41,170 nt of DNA. Source: Bacteroidaceae bacterium. Its GTDB lineage: Bacteria; Bacteroidota; Bacteroidia; Bacteroidales; Bacteroidaceae. Shown here piece after piece: positions 1-7,283 of the stretch (positions are counted from its first letter, which is position 1; each line of letters starts with the position of its first letter). A program made the position numbers and the translations under genes. Below the pieces are notes generated by a model, which was not told the origin of the DNA, did no database searches, and saw only the letters and a list, made by a program, of their open reading frames with translations. Where the stretch lies: positions 1 to 41,170 of the forward strand of contig JAFYQH010000058.1 of the NCBI GenBank assembly GCA_017547205.1. Direction: 5' to 3'.

Positions 1-17
1 GCTTCTTCGATTTTCAT
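1..17 (-). CDS. Start of a HipA-like toxin gene (partial, runs off left edge)
   Basis: Only the first five codons (M-K-I-E-E) are in the window, read leftwards from the ATG at 17. The call rests on position: it starts 17 bases after the stop of an XRE regulator of the type that usually precedes hipA-family kinase toxins in Bacteroidales. Nothing in the visible residues proves the family. Confidence 0.35.
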
Positions 18-34
18 AAATTAATGGCAATAAG

Positions 35-343
35 TTATCTTGCGCGTTTTCTTCTGTTCTTCTTAATCGAGTTTACCATATCATAATATTCGCTAGGACT
101 TAATTGCTCTTCTTCGCATAAATGATGGAGTTCATTGAGCATTCCGAGCGTTCTTAAAACACGAAGAAACGTGTCAAACGATTTTATCTCTCCAGACTCC
201 ACCTTTTGGACCGATGAACGTGATATGGATGCCGATTCAGCCAAACTATCTTGCGTTATATTTTGCTTTAGTCTGGTTGCCTTGATTTTTTCACCAATCT
301 TCTTTTGAATCTGAGCATCTGATAGAATATAAATATCTTCCAT
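35..343 (-). CDS. XRE-family helix-turn-helix regulator, HipB-like antitoxin
   Basis: A 102-residue cytoplasmic DNA-binding protein. The HTH_XRE domain covers about residues 15-70: KIGEKIKATRLKQNITQDSL, then a recognition helix around SISRSSVQKVE. The C-terminus is basic (KKNRRKRAR), as in Bacteroidales HipB-type antitoxins, which bind the HipA toxin and repress their own operon. I chose the start at 343 (MEDIYILSD) because homologues begin there; an in-frame ATG at 364 would add seven residues. A gene beginning 17 bases downstream is probably the toxin. A palindrome just upstream could be the operator. That it is an antitoxin is inferred from family and context. Confidence 0.8.
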   Translation of the reverse strand: MEDIYILSDAQIQKKIGEKIKATRLKQNITQDSLAESASISRSSVQKVESGEIKSFDTFLRVLRTLGMLNELHHLCEEEQLSPSEYYDMVNSIKKNRRKRAR

Positions 344-369
344 AATGATTGCATTTGTAAGCATTACGA

Positions 370-381
370 CGCAAATATGCG
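370..381. promoter_or_regulatory. Short palindrome at the XRE gene promoter, possible operator
   Basis: CGCA-AATA-TGCG is a perfect inverted repeat directly upstream of the XRE gene. On the minus strand it overlaps a TATTTGCG sequence resembling a Bacteroidota -7 element. HipB-type regulators autorepress through such inverted repeats. Only one copy is seen. Confidence 0.35.
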
Positions 382-508
382 AATAATGCTTTAATATAAA
401 AGCTTTACGAATGTATTTTTTAATATAATTATTGCTTTTAAATGGAAGAACAACTCTATTCTATGATTTTTTCAGGAGTCATAGATTAAAGTATACAGTC
501 ATATTAAC

Positions 509-742
509 TTATCGTTTGCGTTAATTTAACGGGCAATAACGTTGTTTACTTATCGCGTACGATGATTTATAATACTTCACCAAAAGAAAAACTAAAATCA
601 CACATTTATGGAATTTCCAACAAAAAACATTGAGTAATACCTTCCTGTCATCTTTTTTAATAATCGGTCATGCTATATTATACTACGTGTTAACTTAGTA
701 ATTATATTAGCCTTTTGCTTATCGGGCGCAGTAATTTATAAT
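509..742 (+). repeat. Three degenerate copies of a CTTATCG... motif in a gene-free stretch
   Basis: CTTATCG recurs at 509, 549 and 718. In the second and third copies it is followed about ten bases later by ATTTATAAT (565-573 and 734-742); the first copy continues with the more diverged GTTAATTTAACG. The 534-base gap between the XRE gene and trxA (365-898) has no credible ORF. Apart from these repeats and the trxA promoter I see nothing in it. It may be decayed sequence or a regulatory array. Confidence 0.4.
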
Positions 743-839
743 GCAAAGATGTTGCTAATTTTTATATCTATATCATGTTTTGCTTCACTTGTTTCTATTT
801 TTGTGGTTTTGTCTATGTATAAATAGATGTTGTTGTTTG

Positions 840-867
840 TTTGTCTATAGCAAAAGTGTTATCTTCG
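840..867 (+). promoter_or_regulatory. Promoter of trxA
   Basis: Bacteroidota-type promoter: TTTG at 840-843 and TATCTTCG at 860-867, 16 bases apart and about 30 bases before the trxA start codon. One mismatch to TAnnTTTG. Confidence 0.6.
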
Positions 868-898
868 TGATATTAAACAACTGAAAAACTATAACGAT

Positions 899-1195
899 AT
901 GGAAAAATTCAATGAAATAATAAATGGCGGTCAGCTGACTTTGGTTGATTTTTTTGCTACATGGTGTGGGCCATGCAAGATGATGCATTCAGTTCTGGAA
1001 CAGCTCAAGGATGAGATGGGTGAGAGTATAAGGATTATAAAGGTGGATGTCGATAAGAACGAAAAACTTTCCGAGAATTATCGCATACAGTCTGTACCTA
1101 CTATGATTCTGTTCCGTAGTGGTGAGATTGTGTGGCGCCAGAGTGGGGCTCTGCAGCTGGGCGACCTGAAGAGGGTAGTTTCGTCCTTTATGTAA
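899..1195 (+). CDS. trxA: Thioredoxin
   Basis: A 98-residue cytoplasmic thioredoxin, close to the family's usual 100-108. The redox motif WCGPC lies at residues 22-26 in the context FFATWCGPCKMM, and the conserved cis-proline is in QSVPTMILF. It reduces disulfides in client enzymes and peroxiredoxins; the Bcp peroxiredoxin encoded at 7284 is a plausible client. There is no signal peptide. It is a single-gene unit with its own promoter, and a hairpin lies between it and the convergent GNAT gene. The start ATG is the only good one, placed about 30 bases after the -7 box. Confidence 0.95.
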   Translation: MEKFNEIINGGQLTLVDFFATWCGPCKMMHSVLEQLKDEMGESIRIIKVDVDKNEKLSENYRIQSVPTMILFRSGEIVWRQSGALQLGDLKRVVSSFM

Positions 1196-1283
1196 TGTTA
1201 AAAGATTCTTGGGATGAATTTATCCGGTGGGTGGCTCATCCCTTCATCTACAGGAGAGGGACTCAATATCCATTCCTGGAACA

Positions 1284-1320
1284 AGCACCCCCTGCCAAAG
1301 TGTATTTGACAAGGGGTGTT
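1284..1320. terminator. Hairpin between convergent trxA and GNAT genes
   Basis: An imperfect inverted repeat: AGCACCCCCTGCCAAAG pairs with TTTGACAAGGGGTGTT around a TGTA loop. The two mismatches become G-U pairs in the minus-strand transcript. There is no clean T-run on either side, so terminator activity is inferred from its place between convergent genes. Confidence 0.5.
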
Positions 1321-1360
1321 CTCTTTGTAAAATCACTTTTGGGTAGGCCTCTTTTTAATT

Positions 1361-1807
1361 TTAAATGGGGCAGGCTCTGTTCCACCTCATCAGCACCTCT
1401 TTTTCATTAGTGTTCACGTCAGTGCGTTCTTCCATTACGATGAAATTGTGCCTACGATAGAACTGCCGGGCTTTTTCGTTTTTCTTGTACACGGCCAGTG
1501 TCAGGGTGAAATGTTTTTGCTTGATGAACTCGATGAGGCTTGTTCCTATGCCTTGCGACTGGTGGCGCGGGTCGATGAACAGCCCTGCGATGTGGTAGCC
1601 GTTGAGCCCGACGAAGCCTAGAATATCTCCGTCGTGTTCATAGACGTAGACGTCGGCCGACGGTAGGATTTCGCGCATATATCCTATATGGCTTGCCCAA
1701 TAGTCTGGCTCAATGAAGGGGTGGGCCTGCGTGTTGCCCTCGAGCCAGATTCTGATGATGGCTTCAGTCTCTGTGGGTTCGGGCTTGCGTATAGTTGACC
1801 GGTTCAT
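1361..1807 (-). CDS. GNAT N-acetyltransferase, YjaB-like
   Basis: 148 residues with a single Gcn5-related acetyltransferase fold. The acetyl-CoA pyrophosphate-binding motif is GLFIDPRHQSQGIGTSLIE (Q-x-x-G-x-G), followed by the late motif NEKARQFYRRHNF. Order of elements and length match E. coli YjaB and related small GNATs, whose physiological substrates are mostly unknown. The gene starts 15 bases after the DUF2130 gene ends on the same strand, so the two are probably co-transcribed. Substrate cannot be told from sequence. Confidence 0.85.
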   Translation of the reverse strand: MNRSTIRKPEPTETEAIIRIWLEGNTQAHPFIEPDYWASHIGYMREILPSADVYVYEHDGDILGFVGLNGYHIAGLFIDPRHQSQGIGTSLIEFIKQKHFTLTLAVYKKNEKARQFYRRHNFIVMEERTDVNTNEKEVLMRWNRACPI

Positions 1808-1822
1808 TTATTTGCTATTTTA

Positions 1823-3142
1823 TTACTCTCTGTTAGCGCCTCGCGCCTCTTCGAACTTGGCCTTCATGGTGGGGTTCTTGTAGGTGAGCTTCTTTATGGT
1901 GAGGTCCTCGGTGTCCTGCTGGGCAAGGCGCAGATTGTTCTCGGAGCCGATGAGGTTCTCCTTTACTTTGGTGAGCTTGGCGATGGTGTCGTCGATTTGC
2001 TTTATGGCTTCTTCGAATTTCCTTGATGCGAGGTCGTAGTGACGGCCGAACTTCTTCTTGAACTCCTCGATCTTGGTCTCGAAGTTGGTTACGTCGACCT
2101 CCTTGCTCTGGGCAAGGATGAGCTGTTTCCGGTACTCGAGGCTCTTCTTCGAGGTCTGCACGAGCAGGTTGATGAATGGTACGAAGAACTGGGGGCGTAT
2201 GACGTACATCTTGGGGTAGAGGTGTGACTTGTTGACGATGCCGTTGTTGTAGAGGTCGTTGTCGGCTTCGAGAAGGCTCACGAGCACGGCGAATTCGCAT
2301 CCTTTCTTCCTGCGGTCGTCGTCGAGTTTCTTCAGGAAGTCGTCGTTCTTGTGTTTGGTGGATGTGGTGTCCATCTCGTTTTTCATCTCGAACATTATGG
2401 ATATGTACTCGGTGCCGTCCTCGCTGTCGCGGAATATGAAGTCGCCCTTTGTGCCGCAGGTGGCGTCGTTGTCCTTCTCGAAGTAGGCGTTGGGCATCAT
2501 GGGGCGTATGTATTGCTCGAACTCGATGCTGCAGTGCTGTTCGAGGGTTTCGCCGACCATCTTGGTCGACATCCTGGCTTTAAGGTCCTTGTAGTAGTTG
2601 ACTTGCTCCTGGAATATGCGTATCTGCTCCTCGTGCTGTTTCTTTATGGCTGCTTCGTTTATCTGCGCCTCGCGCTTCTCGAGCTCGGCCGCTGAACGTA
2701 GCTGCATTATTTCGTTTTCCTTGGCTTGGGCTGCCTGCTGTGCCTTGCTGCGCTCTTCCATGACAGCTATCTTGAGCATGTTGTCGCTCTGGGCTATGGT
2801 GGAGTTGAGCTGTGCTATGGTTTTGTCTCTCTCGGCCAGTGCGGCGCTCTTCTCGTTCTCCTTAAGTGTCTCGATTTGCGACAGCTGGTTCTTGAGACGC
2901 TCAATCTCGGCATCCTTTGCGCTTATGAGGGTTTCTCTTCTGTTGAGTTCTGTCTGGAAGGCTTTCTCGCTCCGTGTGTTGGCCAGTTCCTGCTCGGTCC
3001 TGTGGCGGGCTTCGATCTCGGCCATGCGGCGTGCGATTTCACTCTCGAACTCGGTGTTCTTTATCTGGTTTACGATGGATGCATATTCGGCTTCGTCGAC
3101 CTGGAATATGCTTCCGCATTTTGGGCATTTAAGTTCTTTCAT
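1823..3142 (-). CDS. DUF2130 protein, nuclease-like core with long coiled coil
   Basis: 439 residues. The N-terminus has a CPKCG pair (residues 6-10) like half a zinc ribbon. Residues about 30-190 are a charged heptad-rich coiled coil. The DUF2130 core follows (about 195-400) with TCGTKGDFIFRD and then ISIMFEMKNE. The D...E-x-K arrangement resembles the PD-(D/E)XK nuclease signature, and I believe the family has been placed in that fold, but activity is unproven. The protein may bind or cut DNA. Strong GC bias produces several long but meaningless plus-strand ORFs over this gene. It is first in a likely two-gene unit with the GNAT gene. Confidence 0.8.
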   Translation of the reverse strand: MKELKCPKCGSIFQVDEAEYASIVNQIKNTEFESEIARRMAEIEARHRTEQELANTRSEKAFQTELNRRETLISAKDAEIERLKNQLSQIETLKENEKSAALAERDKTIAQLNSTIAQSDNMLKIAVMEERSKAQQAAQAKENEIMQLRSAAELEKREAQINEAAIKKQHEEQIRIFQEQVNYYKDLKARMSTKMVGETLEQHCSIEFEQYIRPMMPNAYFEKDNDATCGTKGDFIFRDSEDGTEYISIMFEMKNEMDTTSTKHKNDDFLKKLDDDRRKKGCEFAVLVSLLEADNDLYNNGIVNKSHLYPKMYVIRPQFFVPFINLLVQTSKKSLEYRKQLILAQSKEVDVTNFETKIEEFKKKFGRHYDLASRKFEEAIKQIDDTIAKLTKVKENLIGSENNLRLAQQDTEDLTIKKLTYKNPTMKAKFEEARGANRE

Positions 3143-3327
3143 TTCCTGGAATTGATGCCGTGCGTCTATGACCGGCTGTTTGTTATGGGTGTCGCCTTCG
3201 CAGCTCCGGCGCGTCTATGCTGCGGGGCATGCTGGCTTCTGCAAAGCTATACTTAAATAATGACTTGACAAAAAAGGCGGCTCATTTATTTTGTGCGGTT
3301 TGCGTGGATTGTGCCATGCTACGGTGC

Positions 3328-3358
3328 TTGTGGCTGTGGAAATATTGTTGTAGCTTTG
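3328..3358 (+). promoter_or_regulatory. Promoter of the YgbA-like gene, almost at its start codon
   Basis: TTG at 3328-3330 and TAGCTTTG at 3351-3358, 20 bases apart, is a good Bacteroidota promoter. Transcription would begin near 3364-3366, at or just before ATGs at 3367 and 3376. This rules out the longer upstream reading frame from 3217 and suggests a leaderless or nearly leaderless mRNA. Confidence 0.65.
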
Positions 3359-3375
3359 CCCCGGACATGTGTGTT

Positions 3376-3669
3376 ATGGGACGTATTGAACGCGAGAAAC
3401 GTGTGGTGGCCAGGATGGTGGAACTGTACTGCCGTCACAAACTGGGGCTCGACGGTATGAACGATGAATACCGCGAGCTTGTGGAGTATGCCTATGCACG
3501 GCTGGGGAGGTGTCGTTTCGGTGCCGGGAAGCCTGCGTGCAAGAAGTGTCCGATACATTGCTACAAGCCCGAAATGCGCGCGAAGATACGCGCTGTGATG
3601 CGTTGGGCCGGGCCGCGCATGCTGTTCTATGAGCCTGTAGCTGCCATAAGGCATATGCTGGGAATTTAG
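3376..3669 (+). CDS. YgbA-like 'nitrous oxide-stimulated promoter' family protein
   Basis: 97 residues from MGRIEREKR. An ATG at 3367 would add three residues, and the open frame back to 3217 is rejected because the promoter lies inside it. Key residues are a cysteine pattern, C-x6-C-x-x-C-x3-C (CRFGAGKPACKKCPIHCYK), with RRLVEYAY-like helices around it. This matches the YgbA family, small cysteine-rich proteins linked in proteobacteria to NO or nitrosative stress. The cysteines could bind a metal or iron-sulfur cluster, which is inference. The TAG stop lies in the left target duplication of a small inverted-repeat element. Confidence 0.75.
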   Translation: MGRIEREKRVVARMVELYCRHKLGLDGMNDEYRELVEYAYARLGRCRFGAGKPACKKCPIHCYKPEMRAKIRAVMRWAGPRMLFYEPVAAIRHMLGI

Positions 3670-3861
3670 AAGCTGTTTAATTTATTATATAAGCATTTAA
3701 AAGCTGCAAGAGTCGGTGTTTCGGCTTGTTTAAGTTTGTTTTTGTCATTTTTTACTCCGCTAAATTTGAAAATAGCCCGCTATTCCCTGCGTTTACCGTA
3801 GTAAAATCTGTTCAAAAACAATTCTCAAACAATCGCGAAATAAATTTAAACAGCTTTTTAG
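3665..3861. mobile_element. MITE-like element with terminal inverted repeats and 5-bp target duplication
   Basis: The element proper is 3670-3856 (187 bp). Its ends are inverted repeats: AAGCTGTTTAA-TTTATT on the left, and the complement of AAGCTGTTTAAATTTATT on the right, with one indel. Both sides are flanked by TTTAG (3665-3669 and 3857-3861), consistent with a target duplication. The left copy contains the stop codon of the YgbA gene. There is no transposase, only a 23-codon minus-strand frame and a small AATAGC/GCTATT hairpin. AAGCTG also follows the right TTTAG, so the boundary could be a few bases different. Confidence 0.65.
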
Positions 3862-3891
3862 AAGCTGTTGTTGTATTTCAATGATTTTGAT

Positions 3892-4269
3892 ATGTTGAAG
3901 TCTCTTTTGATTGTTGGGGCCGGCAGTTTTGCGGGAGGAGCGTTGAGGTATCTTGTCTCGCAGCTGATGAAGGGGGCATGCGGAACGTCGTTCCCCTGGG
4001 CAACGCTTGCGATCAACCTTGCCGGGTGTCTGTTGATGGGTGTGGTGTACGGGCTTTTCTCCCGTAATGTTTCCACCTCACATGCTTTGTGTTTGTTGCT
4101 AACGACCGGTTTCTGTGGCGGCTTCACGACATTCTCGGCGTTTGCAAATGAGGGTCTGGCAATGTTGCAGGATGGTAACTTGTGGGCTTTTGCCGTGTAT
4201 GTGCTCGCCAGTGTGTTGGCCGGCGTGGCTATGGTGGCATTGGGGTATTGGATTGTAAAGGTGTTTTAG
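3892..4269 (+). CDS. crcB: Fluoride ion exporter CrcB/Fluc
   Basis: 125 residues and four predicted membrane helices. It carries the family signature GFCGGFTTFSAFANEG (about residues 72-87), which holds the pore phenylalanines and central Na+ site, plus GALRYL near the N-terminus. Fluc channels work as antiparallel dimers in the inner membrane and expel fluoride. I chose ATG 3892; the frame is open from a TTG at 3868 but the usual start is MLKSLLIV. A MITE-like element ends 36 bases upstream, and no fluoride riboswitch is recognisable. The next gene follows after two bases. Confidence 0.92.
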   Translation: MLKSLLIVGAGSFAGGALRYLVSQLMKGACGTSFPWATLAINLAGCLLMGVVYGLFSRNVSTSHALCLLLTTGFCGGFTTFSAFANEGLAMLQDGNLWAFAVYVLASVLAGVAMVALGYWIVKVF

Positions 4270-4271
4270 CA

Positions 4272-4571
4272 ATGTATCAGAAATTCATAATAAACCAGGA
4301 TGGGGTGCTTCGCTTCGGCACTGTCTATCAGCACCGCGAGCTGCTTGAGTGGGGGGACAGTTGCCCCTATGGCGGTGGGCTTTGGGAATATGATGCCGCC
4401 CGTGGGTGTGTGCTGCTCTACGGACGTTCGTTTGCGTTCGGTGCACCCGATTTCGCTGCTGTGCGCAGTATCGACTGGGAGAGCCTGGGGATGGGGCCGT
4501 GTCCGTTGCTGCACATGCAGCACTGGCCTTCGGACAGCACGGTTCAGCCAGTTTGTGCCGGGCTTTACTGA
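4272..4571 (+). CDS. Small conserved hypothetical protein after crcB
   Basis: 99 residues beginning two bases after the crcB stop, so translationally linked. It has no signal peptide or membrane helix. Recurrent features are glycine/aromatic motifs, GGGLWEYD and LLYGRSFAFGAPDF, suggesting a small beta-rich fold. I recall similar small proteins beside crcB in other Bacteroidales but know no function. Several longer frames in this GC-rich stretch are shadows. Confidence 0.7.
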   Translation: MYQKFIINQDGVLRFGTVYQHRELLEWGDSCPYGGGLWEYDAARGCVLLYGRSFAFGAPDFAAVRSIDWESLGMGPCPLLHMQHWPSDSTVQPVCAGLY

Positions 4572-4656
4572 TGTGTTTTCCGGGGCGGGGCATGGCTTTT
4601 GTGTTGTGCTTTAACATAATTTGCTTTTTTATAAATTAAGAATGGTTGACTTTTCG

Positions 4657-4687
4657 TTGTATTTTCGGTTGGAAAGCACTATCTTTG
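4657..4687 (+). promoter_or_regulatory. Promoter of the bamD-rpoZ operon
   Basis: TTG at 4657-4659 and TATCTTTG at 4680-4687 (consensus -7), 20 bases apart. The predicted leader before the bamD ATG is about 120 bases. This excludes the in-frame extension of bamD back to 4646. Confidence 0.75.
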
Positions 4688-4816
4688 CAGTCTGAAATTG
4701 CTGGAATAGGCTTTCTGTGGCGCAGGGGAGCGACCTTTTTCAATGGGCTTCTTTTTCTGGATTTCACGCCTTTTGATGCTTGCTCCGGCCTAATTGAACA
4801 ACGTTTTAAGTTGATT

Positions 4817-5650
4817 ATGAGAAATTTATCTTATATACTTCTGTCTGTAGCCATTCTGTTGGTTTCTTGCAGTTCGTTCGACCGTGAGTACAAGAATACC
4901 AATATGGATTACAGATACGAGGCTGCCAAGGCTTACTATCTTGATGGTGATTACAACAAAGCTTCCCAGTTGCTGGAGACCATGATTACCATGCTCAAGG
5001 GTGGCGACAAGGCCGAGGAATCGCTTATGATTCTAGCTATGTGCTACTATAACTCGGGGGACTACGAGACTGCATCGCAGTACTTCAAACTGCATTATAC
5101 GAACTATCCGCGCGGCGAATATGCCGAGTTCTCGCGTTTCCATTCGGGAAAGTCTCTCTTCATGGATATTACTGAGCCCGAGTTGGACCAGTCCGGGACC
5201 TATGTGGCGATAAACGAATTGCAGCTGTTCATGGAGTACTTCCCGCAGAGCAAGTATATTGACGAGGCGCATGATCTCATTTTGAAGATGCAGGATGTGT
5301 TGGTGTTGAAGGGATATCTTGCAGCAAAATTGTACTACGACTTGGGTGATTACATGGCTTACATGGGCAACAACTACGAGGCTTGCATAATTACAGCGCA
5401 GAATACTTTGAAGGATTTTCCATTCACTTCGTTGCGCGAGGATTTGTCGATGCTCATTCTCAAGGCCAGGTATAAGATGGCGCACAATAGTGTAAAGGAA
5501 AAGCAGGTTGAGCGTTACCGCAATACTATTGATGAGTATTATGCATTCAAGACCGAGTTCCCCGAGAGCAAGCACCTGAAAGAGGCCGAGAAGTTCTACA
5601 AGGAGGCTACGAAGTTTGTCGGCGACAACAAGGACGATAACAAAGAATAA
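4817..5650 (+). CDS. bamD: Outer membrane assembly lipoprotein BamD
   Basis: 277 residues from MRNLSYILL. The lipoprotein signal ends in the lipobox LLVSC, so the mature protein is attached to the outer membrane facing the periplasm. Five or so TPR-type helical repeats follow (e.g. YEAAKAYYLDGDYNKASQLL, then YNSGDYETASQYF). BamD is the essential lipoprotein partner of BamA in inserting beta-barrel proteins. Start chosen because of the signal peptide and the upstream promoter. It heads an operon with rpoZ (14-base gap) and the DUF4293 gene, a conserved Bacteroidales arrangement. Confidence 0.9.
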   Translation: MRNLSYILLSVAILLVSCSSFDREYKNTNMDYRYEAAKAYYLDGDYNKASQLLETMITMLKGGDKAEESLMILAMCYYNSGDYETASQYFKLHYTNYPRGEYAEFSRFHSGKSLFMDITEPELDQSGTYVAINELQLFMEYFPQSKYIDEAHDLILKMQDVLVLKGYLAAKLYYDLGDYMAYMGNNYEACIITAQNTLKDFPFTSLREDLSMLILKARYKMAHNSVKEKQVERYRNTIDEYYAFKTEFPESKHLKEAEKFYKEATKFVGDNKDDNKE

Positions 5651-5664
5651 TTAAATATAGAAAA

Positions 5665-6000
5665 ATGGATTACAAGAAGACTAATGCTCCTACAAACACT
5701 GTCACACGCAATATGGCAGATTTTGTAAATGAAACTGGCAATGTTTACGAATCGGTTGCAATCATTGGCAAGCGCTCGAACCAGATAGCTGCCGAGATGA
5801 AGGAAGAGCTGCTGAAGAAACTCAATGAGTTCTCTTCGTCTACCGACAATCTGGAGGAGCAGTTCGAGAACCACGAGCAGATAGAGATTTCACGCTACTA
5901 CGAGAGACTTCCGAAGCCGACATTGATTGCTGCGCAGGAGTTCCTCGATGACAAGATTTATTTCCGCGATCCTTCAAAGGAGCAGGACGACGAGGAGTAA
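5665..6000 (+). CDS. rpoZ: RNA polymerase omega subunit, Bacteroidota type
   Basis: 111 residues. It starts MDYKKTNAPTNTVTRNM and contains NVYESVAIIGKRSNQIAAEM, matching the omega core that clamps the RNA polymerase beta' C-terminus. The acidic tail (EQDDEE) is common in this phylum. It is recognisable mainly through the bamD-rpoZ-DUF4293 neighbourhood and the R-S-N-Q-I core, since sequence similarity to proteobacterial omega is low. Confidence 0.85.
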   Translation: MDYKKTNAPTNTVTRNMADFVNETGNVYESVAIIGKRSNQIAAEMKEELLKKLNEFSSSTDNLEEQFENHEQIEISRYYERLPKPTLIAAQEFLDDKIYFRDPSKEQDDEE

Positions 6001-6024
6001 TGACTATCTCTTAGGGCTATTGTT

Positions 6025-6492
6025 ATGAAATTCCGCTTGTATCAGTTGCTGTATGTTGCTGCTATAGCACTGCTGGTTGTGGCTACAATGAGTGATGTCG
6101 CTTTCTTTATAGGAAAAGACGGCTCGACATCGCTACTCGACAACTTCAATTATACCATGCCCGACGGTTCACAGTCGGGGGCTGTGATTGCCTTGGGTGT
6201 AGTGCTTGTAGTTGGTATCGTTGTCAATGCTTTTGCGCTTTTCGTGTCGCTGTTCAGCAACTTCGGGTTGCAGAAGAGGTGTCTTGTGCTTTCTATGCTG
6301 CTGTTGGCCGGATATTATATCCTTCTCCTCGTGTATTCTTTCATCCTTGTTGATGAGGCTGCCGTGGATATGTGTAAGGGTATGTTCCTGCCGCTTGCCG
6401 CACTTGCTGCCAATGCGCTGGCATTTGTGATGACGCGCCGTCAGGAGGCAAAGATAATTGCCAAGGCTATGGGTTTCCGCTTGAGAGACTGA
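6025..6492 (+). CDS. DUF4293 four-helix membrane protein
   Basis: 155 residues with four strongly hydrophobic helices (about 7-25, 50-75, 83-105 and 115-135) and a basic C-terminus. DUF4293 proteins are Bacteroidota-specific inner membrane proteins of unknown role, and the linkage to bamD and rpoZ is conserved. It lies 24 bases after rpoZ and closes the operon; a terminator hairpin follows 33 bases after the stop codon. Confidence 0.8.
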   Translation: MKFRLYQLLYVAAIALLVVATMSDVAFFIGKDGSTSLLDNFNYTMPDGSQSGAVIALGVVLVVGIVVNAFALFVSLFSNFGLQKRCLVLSMLLLAGYYILLLVYSFILVDEAAVDMCKGMFLPLAALAANALAFVMTRRQEAKIIAKAMGFRLRD

Positions 6493-6525
6493 TTTACGCG
6501 CGTTGACTTTTGAATCGAATATAAT

Positions 6526-6561
6526 AAGGAAGGGTAATCGCAGGTTGCTCTTCCTTTGTTT
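6526..6561 (+). terminator. Terminator of the bamD-rpoZ-DUF4293 operon
   Basis: A ten-pair stem, GGAAGGGTAA with TTGCTCTTCC (two G-U pairs), closes a 7-base loop and is followed by TTTGTTT. Confidence 0.65.
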
Positions 6562-6602
6562 AATATCTGTAATGTGGCCTGGCCACGAAAATGAATGTTG
6601 TT

Positions 6603-7280
6603 ATGAGAAAATTGTATGTCCTGTTGCTGCTTCTTGCTTTGCTCGTTTCATGCACCTCGAAGAGGGAGTATGTTGTGAGGATGCATACGACAGAGGGTGT
6701 CATGGACTTGAAACTGTATAACGAGACACCGAAGCACCGTGACAATTTTGTGAAGCTTGTGAAGGAACACACGCTTGACTCGCTTCTGTTCCATAGGGTG
6801 ATAAAGGATTTCATGATACAGGGAGGTGATCCCGATTCAAGGAATGCCGCTCCCGGCAAGTTGCTGGGTGGCGGCGACCTGGGGTACACGATTGAGCCTG
6901 AATTCATGCCCGAGAAGCATTTCCATCGTCGCGGCGTGCTTGCTGCGGCACGTGAGGGTGATGATGTGAATCCCGAGCAGCGCTCGTCGGCAAGCCAGTT
7001 CTATATTGTTTGGGGACAGGTGTTTACTCCTGAACAACTAGAAAAGTACAAGGCGCGTTACGAGGAGAGGATGAAGAGGAAGATGAATATTACTCCCGAG
7101 CAGTATGAGGTTTATACGACCATCGGTGGTACTCCTCACCTCGACGGCTGGTACACTGTTTTCGGCGAGGTGGTGAATGGCCTTGAGGTGGTCGACAGGA
7201 TACAGAATAGTGAGTGTGACAGGAATGACCGCCCGTTGAAGGATGTTAGAATATTGAATGTTGAACTTTTGAAAAGATAA
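6603..7280 (+). CDS. Lipoprotein cyclophilin-type peptidyl-prolyl isomerase
   Basis: 225 residues from MRKLYVLLL; an ATG at 6591 would add MNVV. The SPaseII signal has lipobox LLVSC, so the enzyme is membrane-attached in the periplasm. The catalytic cyclophilin motif FHRVIKDFMIQGGDP is present, and the late motif reads LDGWYTVFGEV. A charged insertion, about residues 145-170, separates the two parts of the fold. It catalyses cis-trans isomerisation of proline bonds and probably helps fold exported proteins. It lies three bases upstream of bcp and is co-transcribed. Confidence 0.9.
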   Translation: MRKLYVLLLLLALLVSCTSKREYVVRMHTTEGVMDLKLYNETPKHRDNFVKLVKEHTLDSLLFHRVIKDFMIQGGDPDSRNAAPGKLLGGGDLGYTIEPEFMPEKHFHRRGVLAAAREGDDVNPEQRSSASQFYIVWGQVFTPEQLEKYKARYEERMKRKMNITPEQYEVYTTIGGTPHLDGWYTVFGEVVNGLEVVDRIQNSECDRNDRPLKDVRILNVELLKR

Positions 7281-7283
7281 CAT

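Noticed and set aside
2039-3256. Several long plus-strand ORFs over the DUF2130 gene
   Set aside because: They are antisense shadows of a GC-biased coiled-coil gene; their translations are low-complexity (Leu/Val/Gly or Ser/Ala runs) and match no family, while the minus frame has a clear DUF2130 protein.
3217-3375. N-terminal extension of the YgbA-like protein
   Set aside because: The extension has no family similarity, is unusually cysteine- and leucine-rich, and contains the gene's promoter.
3670-3891. Fluoride riboswitch before crcB
   Set aside because: The gap is filled by the inverted-repeat element, and I cannot find the conserved fluoride aptamer sequence or its pseudoknot.
4285-4639. 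Overlapping ORFs on both strands around the gene after crcB
   Set aside because: Only the frame starting two bases after crcB has ordinary composition and operon spacing; the others are shadows.
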